The position numbers and the translations under genes were made by a program. A stretch of 64,000 bases of DNA from Bog-756 sp963713625 (GTDB lineage: Bacteria; Actinomycetota; Acidimicrobiia; Acidimicrobiales; RAAP-2): positions 434,001 through 498,000 of the forward strand of contig CAVQMN010000011.1 of NCBI GenBank assembly GCA_963713625.1, in the 5' to 3' direction. The notes under the pieces are model-generated. The model was not told the DNA's origin. It ran no database searches and was given only the letters and a program-made list of their open reading frames with translations. Within the stretch, counting starts at the first letter, position 1; every line of letters begins with the position of its first letter. Of this stretch, positions 53,932 to 63,154 are shown one piece after another.

Positions 53932-54572
53932 ATGTTTTCATCCGCTATTCAGCGCCTGAATGATAGGCGCAGCGGTGCGGGCGACATCGGCGAGGATGCC
54001 GGTTTCACCCTCATCGAGCTCATGGTGGTTCTGCTGATCCTGGCCATTCTGCTCGCCATCGCCATTCCGACATTCCTCGGTGTGACCGGTGGGGCCAATG
54101 ACCGGGCTGCGCAGTCCAACCTCAACACGGCACTGACCAACGCCAAGGCAGAGGCGACCCAGAACAACCAGCAGTATGTGGCGACGGGTCAGACCGCGGC
54201 AGCGCAGTTTACGACGCTCCAGAATGATGAGCCCAGCATCAAGTTCGTAGTACGCCGGCACCGGGCAGCTGAGCCAGGGCCCAGTGTCCGATGTACTTCG
54301 ACAACACCTCACGGGAACGGTATCGTTCTGGCAGAGCTATTCGAAGAACGGCCCCACGTGCTGGATCGTCGTTGACAACCTGACGGCGTTGACCACACGG
54401 CCGCGGACGGGGCCTACGGTGCGTCGGCTGTGCCAGCTGGAAGCGCCACCCAGGCTCCGAGCGGTGCCGGCTACCGTCTTCACCTCCGAGCCGGCTCCTG
54501 CCGGTCGGGTGTGATTCGGGTGCGGCTATCGCCGCGTGCGATACCGTCCCCTGGAAGACCGCCGGCTTCTAG
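53932..54572 (+). pseudogene. Type IV pilin PilA gene with multiple frameshifts
   Basis: Start ATG 53932 with GAGGAGG six bases upstream. Prepilin signal EDAG|FTLIELMVVLLILAI with Glu at +5, then the pilin helix and TALTNAKAEATQNNQQYV. The uninterrupted frame stops at 54375, but pilin-like sequence passes through other frames: KFV then YAGTGQLSQGPVSDV (shift at about 54248), CWIVVDN, then ADGAYGASAVPAG (shift at about 54390), TVFTSEPAPAG, and finally DSGAAIAACDTVPWKTAGF with TAG at 54570-54572. At least four indels. A strong terminator follows at 54643. Confidence 0.75.
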
Positions 54573-54642
54573 TCGGTTTCAGAACCGCTGCCTGATTGAC
54601 GCTCGGTCCGCACGACGAGCTGGCAGCGGTGGAGTAGTGCAG

Positions 54643-54670
54643 AAGAGCCCCCTCTTCGGAGGGGGCTCTT
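54643..54670 (+). terminator. Rho-independent-type terminator after pilA
   Basis: A perfect 12-bp stem (AAGAGCCCCCTC at 54643-54654 with GAGGGGGCTCTT at 54659-54670) closed by a TTCG tetraloop, followed by CTTCGTCTCC. Very stable hairpin, modest U-tract. It separates pilA from the convergent carboxyltransferase gene and may act on both strands. Confidence 0.85.
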
Positions 54671-54727
54671 CTTCGTCTCCGCCCGACTCCACTCTCGGTG
54701 CCCGGACAGGACGGGCGTCACGAATCG

Positions 54728-56095
54728 CTACAGCGGCCCCACCGTGTGCTTCCGACCGGGGAGGTACTCGCGGGCGGTGTCCAAGGTCCGCAGGGCATCG
54801 GCCACCACCGCCCGGGTGTCGTCGGGATCGATCACCGCATCGACGAATCCCCGTTCGGCCGCCTGCCACGGGGTGAGGAACCGGCCGGCGTACTCCTCCC
54901 GGAGGAGCTCCTGCTCGTCAGGGGGAGCATTGCGGTGGAGGATCTGCACCGCGCCCTCGGCTCCCATGACCGCGATCTCGGCGCCGGGCCAGGCGAAGCA
55001 CAGGTCGTTCCCGAGCCCTTTCGAGTCCATCACGATGTAGGCCCCCCCGAACGCCTTGCGGAGGATCACGCACACCCTCGGCACGGTGGCTTCGGAGTAG
55101 GCGAAGGCCAGTTCGGCCCCGTGGCGGATCATGCCCCGCCACTCCAGGTCCTTTCCGGGCAGGAAGCCCGGCGTGTCCACCAGTGTCACCAGAGGAAGGT
55201 TGAACGAGTCGCAGAAGCGCACGAACCGCGCCCCTTTCTGCGAGGCGGCGATGTCCAGGGTGCCGGCCAGGGCCTGGGGTTGATTGGCCACGAATCCCAC
55301 CGCTCGGCCGCCGATGCGCCCGAGCGCGGTGACCAGCTGGGGGGACCATCTGGTCCACAGCTCGGTCACCTCCTGGTCGTCGGCCAGCTCGGCGGCCACC
55401 CGGCGCACGTCGTAGGAGCTGGTGGCCCGGGTGGGGATGATCTCCCGCAGCGCGCCTCGTGCCTGTTCCGATGTCGGGGTCGCTCCCTCAGGGGGGCCGA
55501 GGGGCGCCAGTTCGTCGGCGTTGGCCGGGAGGAGGCCCAAGAGGAGGTCGACATGGGCCATGGCGTCTTCCTCTCTCGCCGATTCGATGGCGCACAGTCC
55601 GCTCGACCGGGCGTGCATGGCCGTTCCCCCCAGCTGGTGGATGCCGATCCGCACGCCGGTGAACTCTTCGACCATGGCCGGGCCGGACACGAAGGCGAAG
55701 GCATCGGCGGTCATCACCACCAGGTCGGCAAGTCCGAGGAGCAGGGCCGGTCCCGACAGCGCGGGGCCGGTCACCACCATGACCACGGGAACGATCCCCG
55801 AGCACGCAGTGACCGCCCGAGCCGCACTGCCCCATCCATGGAGTGAGGCCACGCCTTCGGACACGTCGGCCCCACTCGAGGCCAACACCATGACCAGGGG
55901 GATCCTGAAGGCCAATGCCGAACCGGCCGCCACCCGGATCGTCTCCCCGTCCTCGACGGACAGCGCCCCCCGTCGGACCGTCGACACCGAGCGCACGACC
56001 ATGGCCGGTCGGAAGCCGAGGGTCTCGATCCCGGCCTGGACCGACCCGGTGACGAGCCGGCGGAAGATCGGCGCCGCGGGCGCTTCGAGGGTCAC
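54728..56095 (-). CDS. Acyl-CoA carboxylase carboxyltransferase (beta) subunit-like
   Basis: 455 residues with the two crotonase-fold halves: GSALAFRIPLVMVLASSGADVSEG, GPALSGPALLLGLADLVVM in the first, and GFVANQPQALAGTLDIAASQKGARFVRFCDSFNLPLVTLVDTPGF (spread over two strands) with AFGGAYIVM in the second. PccB/AccD-type enzymes transfer carboxyl from biotin to acyl-CoA. It is about 60 residues shorter than usual at the N-terminus and has no biotin carboxylase gene nearby, so the partner and substrate are unknown. Confidence 0.88.
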   Translation of the reverse strand: MTLEAPAAPIFRRLVTGSVQAGIETLGFRPAMVVRSVSTVRRGALSVEDGETIRVAAGSALAFRIPLVMVLASSGADVSEGVASLHGWGSAARAVTACSGIVPVVMVVTGPALSGPALLLGLADLVVMTADAFAFVSGPAMVEEFTGVRIGIHQLGGTAMHARSSGLCAIESAREEDAMAHVDLLLGLLPANADELAPLGPPEGATPTSEQARGALREIIPTRATSSYDVRRVAAELADDQEVTELWTRWSPQLVTALGRIGGRAVGFVANQPQALAGTLDIAASQKGARFVRFCDSFNLPLVTLVDTPGFLPGKDLEWRGMIRHGAELAFAYSEATVPRVCVILRKAFGGAYIVMDSKGLGNDLCFAWPGAEIAVMGAEGAVQILHRNAPPDEQELLREEYAGRFLTPWQAAERGFVDAVIDPDDTRAVVADALRTLDTAREYLPGRKHTVGPL

Positions 56096-56147
56096 CGGCC
56101 CATGCTACGGAACCACCGACCGGCGTGCCGCGTATGCCCGGTGGACA

Positions 56148-57137
56148 TCACCGGTCGGGTTGGGCCCCATCCGGCGGTTCGGCCCGGCCGTTGGCGCGGT
56201 CGGAGGGGTGGCCCTCGGCCCAGCGGTCGGTGACGGGGCCATCGTCCGGACCGTCCCCCGCCGGGCCCCGTCCCGTCCGATCTTTGGCACTCTGGCGGTC
56301 GACTCGTTCGAACTGACGCTCGACGTCGGCCCATACCAGCGTGTCGCCGGTGTCGAGCTCCTCCTCGGACCTCGGGGCCCGGGCCAGCACCACGGCCCCG
56401 ACGGTGAGGAGGACGAACAGCATGGTCAGTTTGGACACGAACCCCGAGATCTGCTGATCGTTGAGCGGTCGCAGGCCGATGGCGGCGTGGGACCGGGCGA
56501 ACTCCGGATAGAGCGGTCGTGTGGAGAAGATGTAAATAAAGGAGAGAAAAGCGGGGACCACCGCCTGGACGACCAGGTAGGCGAAGCGGACCACCGGTTT
56601 CGGCCGGGTGAGCCCGGGTATCCGTCCGAGCACCGGGATCCACAGCACGAGGCCGGCGCCCACGATCACCACGTCGAGCATTCCCCGGGCCACGACCGAT
56701 GATGCCTGGGCCCGGACCAGCACCGGGGTCATCGACCCGATGAGCAGCACCGTGACGGTGACGATGGCCACCACGGGACGCTCGACCCAGGTGAGGATCC
56801 TGTCCACCGGGGCCGGACGGGTGAGCCACTGGATGACGTCGTAGGGAAGGCCGAGCAGGAGCAAGGGCGCCACCGCCATGACCAGAATCAGCCGCTGGGT
56901 CACCAGGGCGATGAGTGACCAGTGGGCGGCCAGATCGGCCACCGGCCAGGTCAGGGCCACGACCGATGCGGCACAGGCCCCGCTGAAGGCCACGACCTGC
57001 CGTCGCGTCCAGGGGATGGCTGGCTGGCCGGCGCGTACCAGGCGACGGTGCCCACCCACGACCAGGCCGACGCCCACCAGCAGGGCGATCCACGCCGGCA
57101 GGTGGGCGTCCCAGGCGTACGGTCCCGGTGGCCCCAC
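56148..57137 (-). CDS. Cytochrome c oxidase assembly factor CtaG (Caa3-type)
   Basis: 329 residues. About seven membrane helices, MAVAPLLLLGLPYDVIQWL and PVADLAAHWSLIALVTQRLIL with the conserved His residues of the CtaG/caa3 family, which assists copper insertion into cytochrome oxidase. The last ~75 residues are charged and cytoplasmic. The start at GTG 57137 is tentative; it leaves the first helix intact but little leader. Divergent from pafB. Confidence 0.85.
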   Translation of the reverse strand: MGPPGPYAWDAHLPAWIALLVGVGLVVGGHRRLVRAGQPAIPWTRRQVVAFSGACAASVVALTWPVADLAAHWSLIALVTQRLILVMAVAPLLLLGLPYDVIQWLTRPAPVDRILTWVERPVVAIVTVTVLLIGSMTPVLVRAQASSVVARGMLDVVIVGAGLVLWIPVLGRIPGLTRPKPVVRFAYLVVQAVVPAFLSFIYIFSTRPLYPEFARSHAAIGLRPLNDQQISGFVSKLTMLFVLLTVGAVVLARAPRSEEELDTGDTLVWADVERQFERVDRQSAKDRTGRGPAGDGPDDGPVTDRWAEGHPSDRANGRAEPPDGAQPDR

Positions 57138-57162
57138 GATCAGGACCGGGCCCGTCGCGCCC

Positions 57163-57168
57163 TAGATT
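57163..57168 (+). promoter_or_regulatory. Possible -10 of a leaderless pafBC promoter
   Basis: TAGATT ends seven bases before GTG 57176, the spacing expected if transcription starts at the first codon. No ribosome-binding site precedes the GTG. Leaderless mRNAs are common in actinobacteria. Confidence 0.4.
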
Positions 57169-57175
57169 GACCTCG

Positions 57176-58144
57176 GTGCAACGTCTTGATCGGCTCGAAC
57201 GGGTCACCGACCTGCTGTTGGTGCTTCTGGATGCCACGCGCCCGCTCAGCCTGCGCGAGATCGCCGATCGCGTCCCGGGGTATCCCGACACCCACGGGGC
57301 CCGCCGGCAGGCCTTCGAACGGGACAAACGGCTGTTGCGCGACGAAGGGGTGCCGGTGCTGGTGGTCCCCATCAGCGGGGAGGAGCAGCTCGGCTACCGC
57401 GTCGATCCCGACTCCTACTACCTTCCCGACCTCGGATTGGAGGCAGAGGAGCAGGCCGCTTTGAACCTGGCCGTCGCCGGAGTCCACCTGGGCGAGCCTA
57501 TCGGCCGGGATGCGCTGTTGAAGCTGGGGGCAGGCGCAGAGTCCCCCCTGCATCCCGACGCGGCGCCGTTGGTGGACCTGCGTGCCGTCGACGGTCTCCC
57601 CGCGCTGCCCCTCGTCTTCGATGCCATCCGCCAGCGGGCCGCAGTTCGATTCGGCTACCGCGGGGAGGAGCGTCACGTAGACGTGGCCGGACTCAGATTC
57701 CGCAGCGGTCGCTGGTACCTGATCGGCTTCGACCGCGACCGGGGGGAGGCCCGCACCTTCCGGATCGACCGGATCACCGGGCCACCTGCGCTGGACGAGG
57801 CAGGTTCGGCCCAGGTTCCTGCCGGCTTCGACGTGGACGGTGCCTTCTCCCGCGATCCATGGCAGTTCGGCGAAGGCGAAGCGGTCGAGGTCGACGTGCT
57901 GGTCGACGGGGCCGAATCGGGCCGGGTGGCCACCGAGCTCGGGGAAGACGCGGTGGTCGAGCACCGTGATGACGGTGCCGTGGTCGTGCGGCTGCCCGTC
58001 ACCGACACGGAGGCGCTCGTCCTCTGGGTGCTCGATCTGTTGGATCACGCCGAAGTGGTCGCGCCCGAGGCGATTCGCACCGCGGTGACCGACCGGCTGG
58101 AGGCCATCATCGCCGGCGCCGACCAGGACGGTGTCCGGTCATGA
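57176..58144 (+). CDS. pafB: WYL-domain regulator, PafB-like
   Basis: 322 residues. N-terminal winged helix (QRLDRLERVTDLLLVLLDAT, SLREIADRVPGYPDTHGARR) and a WYL domain (AVRFGYRGEERHVDVAGL, GRWYLIGFDRDRGEARTFRIDRI). PafB and PafC form the LexA-independent DNA-damage activator in mycobacteria. Start GTG 57176 is leaderless-type. ATGA overlap with the next WYL gene, the standard pafB-pafC pair. Confidence 0.88.
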   Translation: MQRLDRLERVTDLLLVLLDATRPLSLREIADRVPGYPDTHGARRQAFERDKRLLRDEGVPVLVVPISGEEQLGYRVDPDSYYLPDLGLEAEEQAALNLAVAGVHLGEPIGRDALLKLGAGAESPLHPDAAPLVDLRAVDGLPALPLVFDAIRQRAAVRFGYRGEERHVDVAGLRFRSGRWYLIGFDRDRGEARTFRIDRITGPPALDEAGSAQVPAGFDVDGAFSRDPWQFGEGEAVEVDVLVDGAESGRVATELGEDAVVEHRDDGAVVVRLPVTDTEALVLWVLDLLDHAEVVAPEAIRTAVTDRLEAIIAGADQDGVRS

Positions 58145-59136
58145 CCGCAGTGGTCGACACCGCGGCCCGACTTCGGCGGCTCCTGGCCATCCTGGCCTGG
58201 TTGGCCCAGGTCGACGAGGCCCCCATCGACGAGGTGGCCGCCCAGTTCGATCTCTCACCCGAGGCGCTGGTCACCGAGCTCGAAATGGCCGCCTGCTGTG
58301 GAGTGCCGCCGTACTCACCCGACCAGCTGATGGAGATCGTGGTCACCGACACCACGGTGTCCACCCGGGTGGGGTCGGCCCTGGCCCGGCCCCGCCGCCT
58401 CAGCCCGTCGGAGGGGTTCGCCCTGGCCGCATCCGCCCGCGCCCTCCTGGCCGTGCCGGGCAGCGACGACACCGGGGCGCTTTCCCGGGCGCTGGCCAAG
58501 CTCGATCGTGCGCTCGGGGGCGAGGAGGTGGCCGTGGAGCTCGACGCGCCGACGCTCCTCCCGCTGGTGAACGAGGCGCTGGACTCGGGGAAGCACCTGG
58601 CCATCTCCTACTACTCGGCGTCCACCGACAAGGTGACCGAACGTCAGATCCTGCCCCTCCGCCTGTTCGCCTCGGAAGGTCACTGGTATGTCGATGCCTG
58701 GTGTGAGTCGGCGGCCGGTGTGCGTCGGTTTCGGGTCGATCGCATCGGCGCGGCCGAGCTCGTCGGGGAAGGGGCAACTGCTCCGACCGTTCCCGCCGGC
58801 CGCGCCGGTGGTTCCCGGTCGGCCGCCGATGGATCCGCGGACGACGAGATGGACACCCGGGGCTTCGAGCCGTTCGTTCCCGGACCCGATGCCCGGAAGG
58901 TGCGACTCTCGGTCGACCCGTCATCGGCCTGGCTCCTCGATTCGATCCCCTCGGCCGGGCCCACGGAGCGGGTCGACGGGCGGGTGGAGATCGAGATCTT
59001 CGTGGGTGGCGACGCATGGCTCGAACGTCTGCTCCTCCGTCTGGGTCCCGACGCCCGGGTGGTCGGTCCGGCCGAGTACCGGCAGTTGGCCGCCGATGCC
59101 GCCACGAGGATCCTGCGTCGCTATCGGGTCGGGTAG
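58141..59136 (+). CDS. pafC: WYL-domain regulator, PafC-like
   Basis: 331 residues, paralogous to PafB: RLRRLLAILAWLAQVDEAPI, LSPSEGFALAASARALLAVPG, a WYL domain with SYYSASTDKVTERQILPLRLF and GHWYVDAWCESAAGVRRFRVDRI, and a C-terminal WCX-like domain. An acidic insertion of about 40 residues separates the last two. The start ATG 58141 overlaps pafB. PafB and PafC act together; in some species they are one fused protein. Confidence 0.88.
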   Translation: MTAVVDTAARLRRLLAILAWLAQVDEAPIDEVAAQFDLSPEALVTELEMAACCGVPPYSPDQLMEIVVTDTTVSTRVGSALARPRRLSPSEGFALAASARALLAVPGSDDTGALSRALAKLDRALGGEEVAVELDAPTLLPLVNEALDSGKHLAISYYSASTDKVTERQILPLRLFASEGHWYVDAWCESAAGVRRFRVDRIGAAELVGEGATAPTVPAGRAGGSRSAADGSADDEMDTRGFEPFVPGPDARKVRLSVDPSSAWLLDSIPSAGPTERVDGRVEIEIFVGGDAWLERLLLRLGPDARVVGPAEYRQLAADAATRILRRYRVG

Positions 59137-59154
59137 CCGGCCCGGAGCCGCCCG

Positions 59155-59805
59155 ATGGTGGTCAGGTATGCTGCTGGCGCTTTGGCCCACCTACGGACAA
59201 TGTTCCCCTTCAATGTGCCGGACAAAGTGGCCCTCTGGTCCCGCCACGGGCTCGGGAAGTCCCGCTACCGGTTGGTGAAGCTGCTCCCGGCGGGGGGCAC
59301 CGGGGCGGAGATCGGGGTCTGGAAGGGCGACTTTTCGGCTTCGCTGCTCCGCTTCACGCATCCGAAGCGACTGCACCTGATCGATCCGTGGGTCTTCCAG
59401 GAGGAACTGCCCCGTGCGTGGTACGGGGGCCTGGCCGCCCGATCACAATCTGACATGGATGCCATCTCCGAAGGTGTCCGGAGCCGGTTCCGGGCCGAAA
59501 TCGAGTCGGGAACGGTGGTGGTGCACCGGGAACCGTCGACCGAAGCCCTGCGCCTGCTTCCCGACGGCGGTCTCGACTGGATCTACGTGGACGGGAACCA
59601 CCTGTATGACGCGGTCATGGAAGACCTCACCACCGCGCTCCCCAAACTGCGGCCGGGCGGGCTGCTGGCCTGCGACGATTACGGATCGCCGGGTTGGTGG
59701 GAGGACGGTGTGCGGCGGGCGGTGGACGAGTTCGTGGCCGGAGGGGATGTGGAGGCGGTGGCCGACCTCGGATCGCAGTTCGTGATGCGTCGGCCGGTGC
59801 GCTGA
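59155..59805 (+). CDS. Class I SAM-dependent methyltransferase
   Basis: 216 residues. The Rossmann methyltransferase core (GTGAEIGVWKGDFSASLLRF as motif I, LHLIDPW as motif II, DWIYVDGNHLYDAVMEDL and LRPGGLLACDDYG) matches the Methyltransf_24/TylF-like group. ATG 59155 opens the frame, but ATG 59200 (MFPFNVPDKV) is an equally good start, with a -10-like TATGCT at 59167-59172 before it. Substrate unknown. It is 19 bases downstream of pafC. Confidence 0.82.
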   Translation: MVVRYAAGALAHLRTMFPFNVPDKVALWSRHGLGKSRYRLVKLLPAGGTGAEIGVWKGDFSASLLRFTHPKRLHLIDPWVFQEELPRAWYGGLAARSQSDMDAISEGVRSRFRAEIESGTVVVHREPSTEALRLLPDGGLDWIYVDGNHLYDAVMEDLTTALPKLRPGGLLACDDYGSPGWWEDGVRRAVDEFVAGGDVEAVADLGSQFVMRRPVR

Positions 59806-60150
59806 CGTCAGGCCGGTGTGCCGGTTGAGCTGGTCTGCTTGCTCCAGCTAGCGCGAAGTGCCCAGGTTTTTGGAACTTGGGAAAGTTTTTCTAAAGTTCG
59901 CCCCCACACCTGCCGATGCTCTACTGCCGGGTCTGTTTGAGCAGGGAACCTGCAGCCCCCCCCAGCAAGTTGTGCCCTGCTCCGGACCCGGCCCTTTCGC
60001 GCCCAGGAGGGGATCGCGGGCCGGCTCTCACCCGCTCCACCCGTTTCCGGTGATCTCGGACGCGGCGACCACCCCGACCTCCATTCCCGTTGCGTAGCCG
60101 CCGGGTGCGAACCCGTCCGGTGCGTACCCGCCCGGCAAACAGCCTCGGCG
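59806..60150 (+). other. 345-base non-coding region before the relaxase gene
   Basis: No convincing gene in any frame. A T-rich patch with poly-T runs (about 59869-59892) is embedded in otherwise GC-rich sequence. No oriT-like inverted repeat or nick consensus was recognised, although a relaxase gene follows. Confidence 0.4.
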
Positions 60151-61608
60151 GTGTGCGGCAAGGTCTCCAGCCAGGCCGCGGGCGCACCGTCGGACGTGCT
60201 CAAGATCCATGTGGTCCGACCCGGTGGCCATGGCTATTACGTCGACGACCTGGTCCCGGGCCGGGCCGAAGGGACCGGGGTGGGGGGCGAGGCCCCCGGA
60301 ACCTGGGCCGGAGCGGGCACAGGGGAGCTCGGCGTGACCGGCACGGTCGGCCTCCGTGAGTTCGGGGAGGTGCTCGACGGTCGGGACCCGGGATCGGGCC
60401 GGGCTCTTCGCCTGCCGATGGGAGCTCGGAGCGTGTCCGGCTACGACCTCGTCTTCTGCGCACCGAAGTCGGTGAGCCTGCTGCATCTTCTGGCCCCGCG
60501 GGAGCTCGCCCACGAAGTCGGGGCCGGTCACCGCATGGCCGTGGCCGAAGCGGCCGACTACCTCCAACGGGCCGCAGTCGGTGTCCGCCGCTCCCGGGGC
60601 GGCCGGGTCACCCGGCTGCCAACGACCGGAGTGGTGGCCGGTGCGTTCGTCCACCGGACCAGCCGCGCCCTCGATCCGCACCTGCACACCCATCTGGTCG
60701 TGGCCAACGTCGCCCAGGGTGTGGACGGCGCCTGGTCGGCGGTGGACGGAAGGGGGATCTTCGACCATCTCCGTGCCGTGCGGGGCATCTACCACGCACG
60801 CTTGCGTATGGAGCTCGGCGGCCGCCTGGGCGTGGCCTGGGACGTTCCCCGCTCCGGCATGGGCGATGTGCGAGGTGTCGACCCGAGGATGCGGCACCTC
60901 TTCTCGCAGCGGTCGGCGGCCATCGCCGAGTACGCGGCCCGGCATTCGACCGGGCGCCGTGGTCTGCACCCGACCCGCGGCGCCTTCTACGCCACCCGTC
61001 CGGACAAGGACCGCACCCGGACCGTCGAATCGCTGGTCGGGGAGTGGAAGGACCGTGCCGCCGAGTTCGGGTTCGAGGTGGGCGATCTCACCCGGGTGGT
61101 CGGGCTCGGGCGCATGGCCCGACCGGGCGAGGAGGTCGACGCCCACCGGGTGCGAGACCGACTCGAGGCGCTGTCGTTGGACCGTCGTACGGTGGCCCAC
61201 CGCGACGTGGTGGCCGTGGTCGCCGGCGCATCGCCGGGCGGCGCACCGGCCCAGCTCATCGAGTCGGTGGCCACCCGGGTGGTGGAAGCGGCCGGTGCGC
61301 CGTTGTCCAGTCGGGAGGATGCCGGGGGATCCCCCCGAGGCCGGGTATCCGGGGTGCGCCACCCCGGTCTGTTCGAACCGCGATGGGCCATCGCCGACGT
61401 GGCCCGGGCGATCGGACGCACCGAGGGGTTGCTGACTGCCCTGCCGGAGGTGGACATGGTCCGTGGGCCCGATGGGAGGGAGGTGGCGGAGGTGAACGCC
61501 CGCGGCCGCGATGTCGGAGCCGGACGCACCGGCCCGGACCACGATGGGTTCCGGGCCCACGGGAACGAGGTGGTGAGGGACCCGGTGGACCATGCGTTGG
61601 GGCGGTGA
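60151..61608 (+). CDS. TrwC/MobF-type relaxase domain protein without helicase
   Basis: 485 residues. The MobF relaxase core has catalytic tyrosine candidates Tyr29/Tyr30 in GGHGYYVDDL and the three-histidine metal motif His177, His179 and His181 in PHLHTHLVVAN. SGYDLVFCAPKSVSLL is the conserved strand of this family. The large C-terminal RecD-like helicase of TrwC/TraI is absent; only about 200 residues follow. GTG 60151 start. The coupling-protein gene converges on it 16 bases away. Confidence 0.87.
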   Translation: MCGKVSSQAAGAPSDVLKIHVVRPGGHGYYVDDLVPGRAEGTGVGGEAPGTWAGAGTGELGVTGTVGLREFGEVLDGRDPGSGRALRLPMGARSVSGYDLVFCAPKSVSLLHLLAPRELAHEVGAGHRMAVAEAADYLQRAAVGVRRSRGGRVTRLPTTGVVAGAFVHRTSRALDPHLHTHLVVANVAQGVDGAWSAVDGRGIFDHLRAVRGIYHARLRMELGGRLGVAWDVPRSGMGDVRGVDPRMRHLFSQRSAAIAEYAARHSTGRRGLHPTRGAFYATRPDKDRTRTVESLVGEWKDRAAEFGFEVGDLTRVVGLGRMARPGEEVDAHRVRDRLEALSLDRRTVAHRDVVAVVAGASPGGAPAQLIESVATRVVEAAGAPLSSREDAGGSPRGRVSGVRHPGLFEPRWAIADVARAIGRTEGLLTALPEVDMVRGPDGREVAEVNARGRDVGAGRTGPDHDGFRAHGNEVVRDPVDHALGR

Positions 61609-61624
61609 TCCGGACGGTGCACGG

Positions 61625-63154
61625 TCAGCGCCCCATGCTTCGTCCGTCCCGGTCGACGCCAGGAGCTCGTCGACCCGCCTCGCCGAGCTCCTGTCGGGTC
61701 CTTCGCCCGAGGACGGACTCGGTGTCGCGCTCGATGCCGCGCCTGACACCGCAGAGCGAACGCCACGGTTCGTGGGTGTAATACGGGGCGAGGGGCACCC
61801 AGGCCGGCCGGTTGCGTTCATCGAAGGCCAGGGCATGACCGGCCGCCCCCCGGGTGATGACGTCGGCCGGCAACAGGCGGCGCCACTGGGTCGAGACGCT
61901 CTCGCCGCGCTGCGGACGGCCCCCGGTGATCAGGTCGGTGAACAGGTGGTCCGTCGCCATCCGTCCGGCGGACAACGTACGGGTCGGGATCTCTTCGTCG
62001 CCGGCCAGGGTGGACAGTGCCTCGAGCGTGCGGACGTCTCCGATCCCGGGGAGCACCACGGTCGTCCCGAACAGTGAGGGGAACCCGTCGGCATGATCCG
62101 GCCACCGGCTCCGTGCCTGCGAAAGATCCTGCAGGCACGCCACGGTGACCAGTCCCTGCCCGCCACCTTCGCTGATCATCGAAGGAAAATCGGGGATGGG
62201 GGCGATGTTCGCCACCTCGTCGAGCGCCAGCACCACCGGCGGTCGTGACGAGGACGAGCTCGCACCCTCGGCCTGGCGGGCGTAGGTGGCCTGTCGGATG
62301 TCCTCGATCAGTCCCACCACCATCGGGGCCACCATCGCCTGACGATGGGCCGGAGCGGCGATGTAAATGGTGTCGGCCGACTCGACGAACCTGGCCGGGT
62401 CGAAATCGGGGTCGGCCGTGGCATCCAGCGACTGGTCTGACCGGAATCCGGTCAGCGATCCCGAGGCCGTGGACCAGATCCCGCTCAGTTCCCGCTCGTC
62501 GGTGGCCACGATGCCGTCGAGAAGGTTGCGGGCCAACTCGGTGGACCGTCCGGGTTCGGCAGCCAGAATCTGCTGAGCGGGCAGGGCCTGGCGCCTGTCC
62601 ACCCAGGTCAGGAGGGTGCGCATGTCCCCGCCGCCGATGGCGGCAGCATGCAGCAGCGGTGCCATCAGGGCCTGGGCCCGCTCGGTCCAGTGTGAGCCTT
62701 CACCACGGGCCATGGCCCGGCCCGAGCCTGATCCGACCTCGACCAGCGACCGGGCCATGGAGAGGGCCGGGAGCCACTCCGTGCACGATTGGAGCGGGGA
62801 CCACCGTAAACGCGGCAACGTGGCCGATCGGTCTACCGATTCGGTCGGATCGAACAGGAGGCAGTCGCCGATTCGGGCCCGAGCGTCGACAGTGGCGTCG
62901 AGGACGTCCGGTTTGGTCGATGTCGACACCACCGGGCCGTTGCTCGCCACCACGTTCGGGATGATCAACGACGACGTCTTTCCCGAGCGCGGTGGACCGA
63001 GGATCATGACCGATTGTTCGGGCCGAACGAAGCACCAACCGCGTTCGCCGTGTCCCAAGTACACCCCGTGCCCGGCGGCCGCAGATGCATCGAGCACGTC
63101 ACGAAAGTCCGCAGAGTGGCCTTGTGAGGGTGTCGCGGAGAAAAAATCTTTCAT
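61625..63154 (-). CDS. TraG/VirD4-like type IV coupling protein
   Basis: 509 residues. Walker A GPPRSGKTSSLIIPN (about 53-67), KPDVLDATVDARARIG, GEGSHWTERAQALMAPLLHAA, Walker B VVLALDEVANIAPIP and a SEGGGQGLVTVACLQDLSQ motif are characteristic of the VirD4/TraG/TraD group that brings relaxase-DNA to a secretion channel. No N-terminal membrane helices are visible. ATG 63154 start gives MKDFFSATP. No other type IV secretion genes are in the window. Confidence 0.87.
   Translation of the reverse strand: MKDFFSATPSQGHSADFRDVLDASAAAGHGVYLGHGERGWCFVRPEQSVMILGPPRSGKTSSLIIPNVVASNGPVVSTSTKPDVLDATVDARARIGDCLLFDPTESVDRSATLPRLRWSPLQSCTEWLPALSMARSLVEVGSGSGRAMARGEGSHWTERAQALMAPLLHAAAIGGGDMRTLLTWVDRRQALPAQQILAAEPGRSTELARNLLDGIVATDERELSGIWSTASGSLTGFRSDQSLDATADPDFDPARFVESADTIYIAAPAHRQAMVAPMVVGLIEDIRQATYARQAEGASSSSSRPPVVLALDEVANIAPIPDFPSMISEGGGQGLVTVACLQDLSQARSRWPDHADGFPSLFGTTVVLPGIGDVRTLEALSTLAGDEEIPTRTLSAGRMATDHLFTDLITGGRPQRGESVSTQWRRLLPADVITRGAAGHALAFDERNRPAWVPLAPYYTHEPWRSLCGVRRGIERDTESVLGRRTRQELGEAGRRAPGVDRDGRSMGR

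Noticed and set aside
59806..60150. oriT for the adjacent relaxase
   Set aside because: No convincing inverted repeat plus nick-site pattern; the T-rich patch alone is not evidence.
60028..61836. A 600-codon open frame on the minus strand
   Set aside because: It is antisense to the relaxase and overlaps the coupling-protein gene. Its translation is a Pro/Arg/Gly-rich shadow of GC-biased codons with no motif, while the plus frame has clear relaxase motifs.
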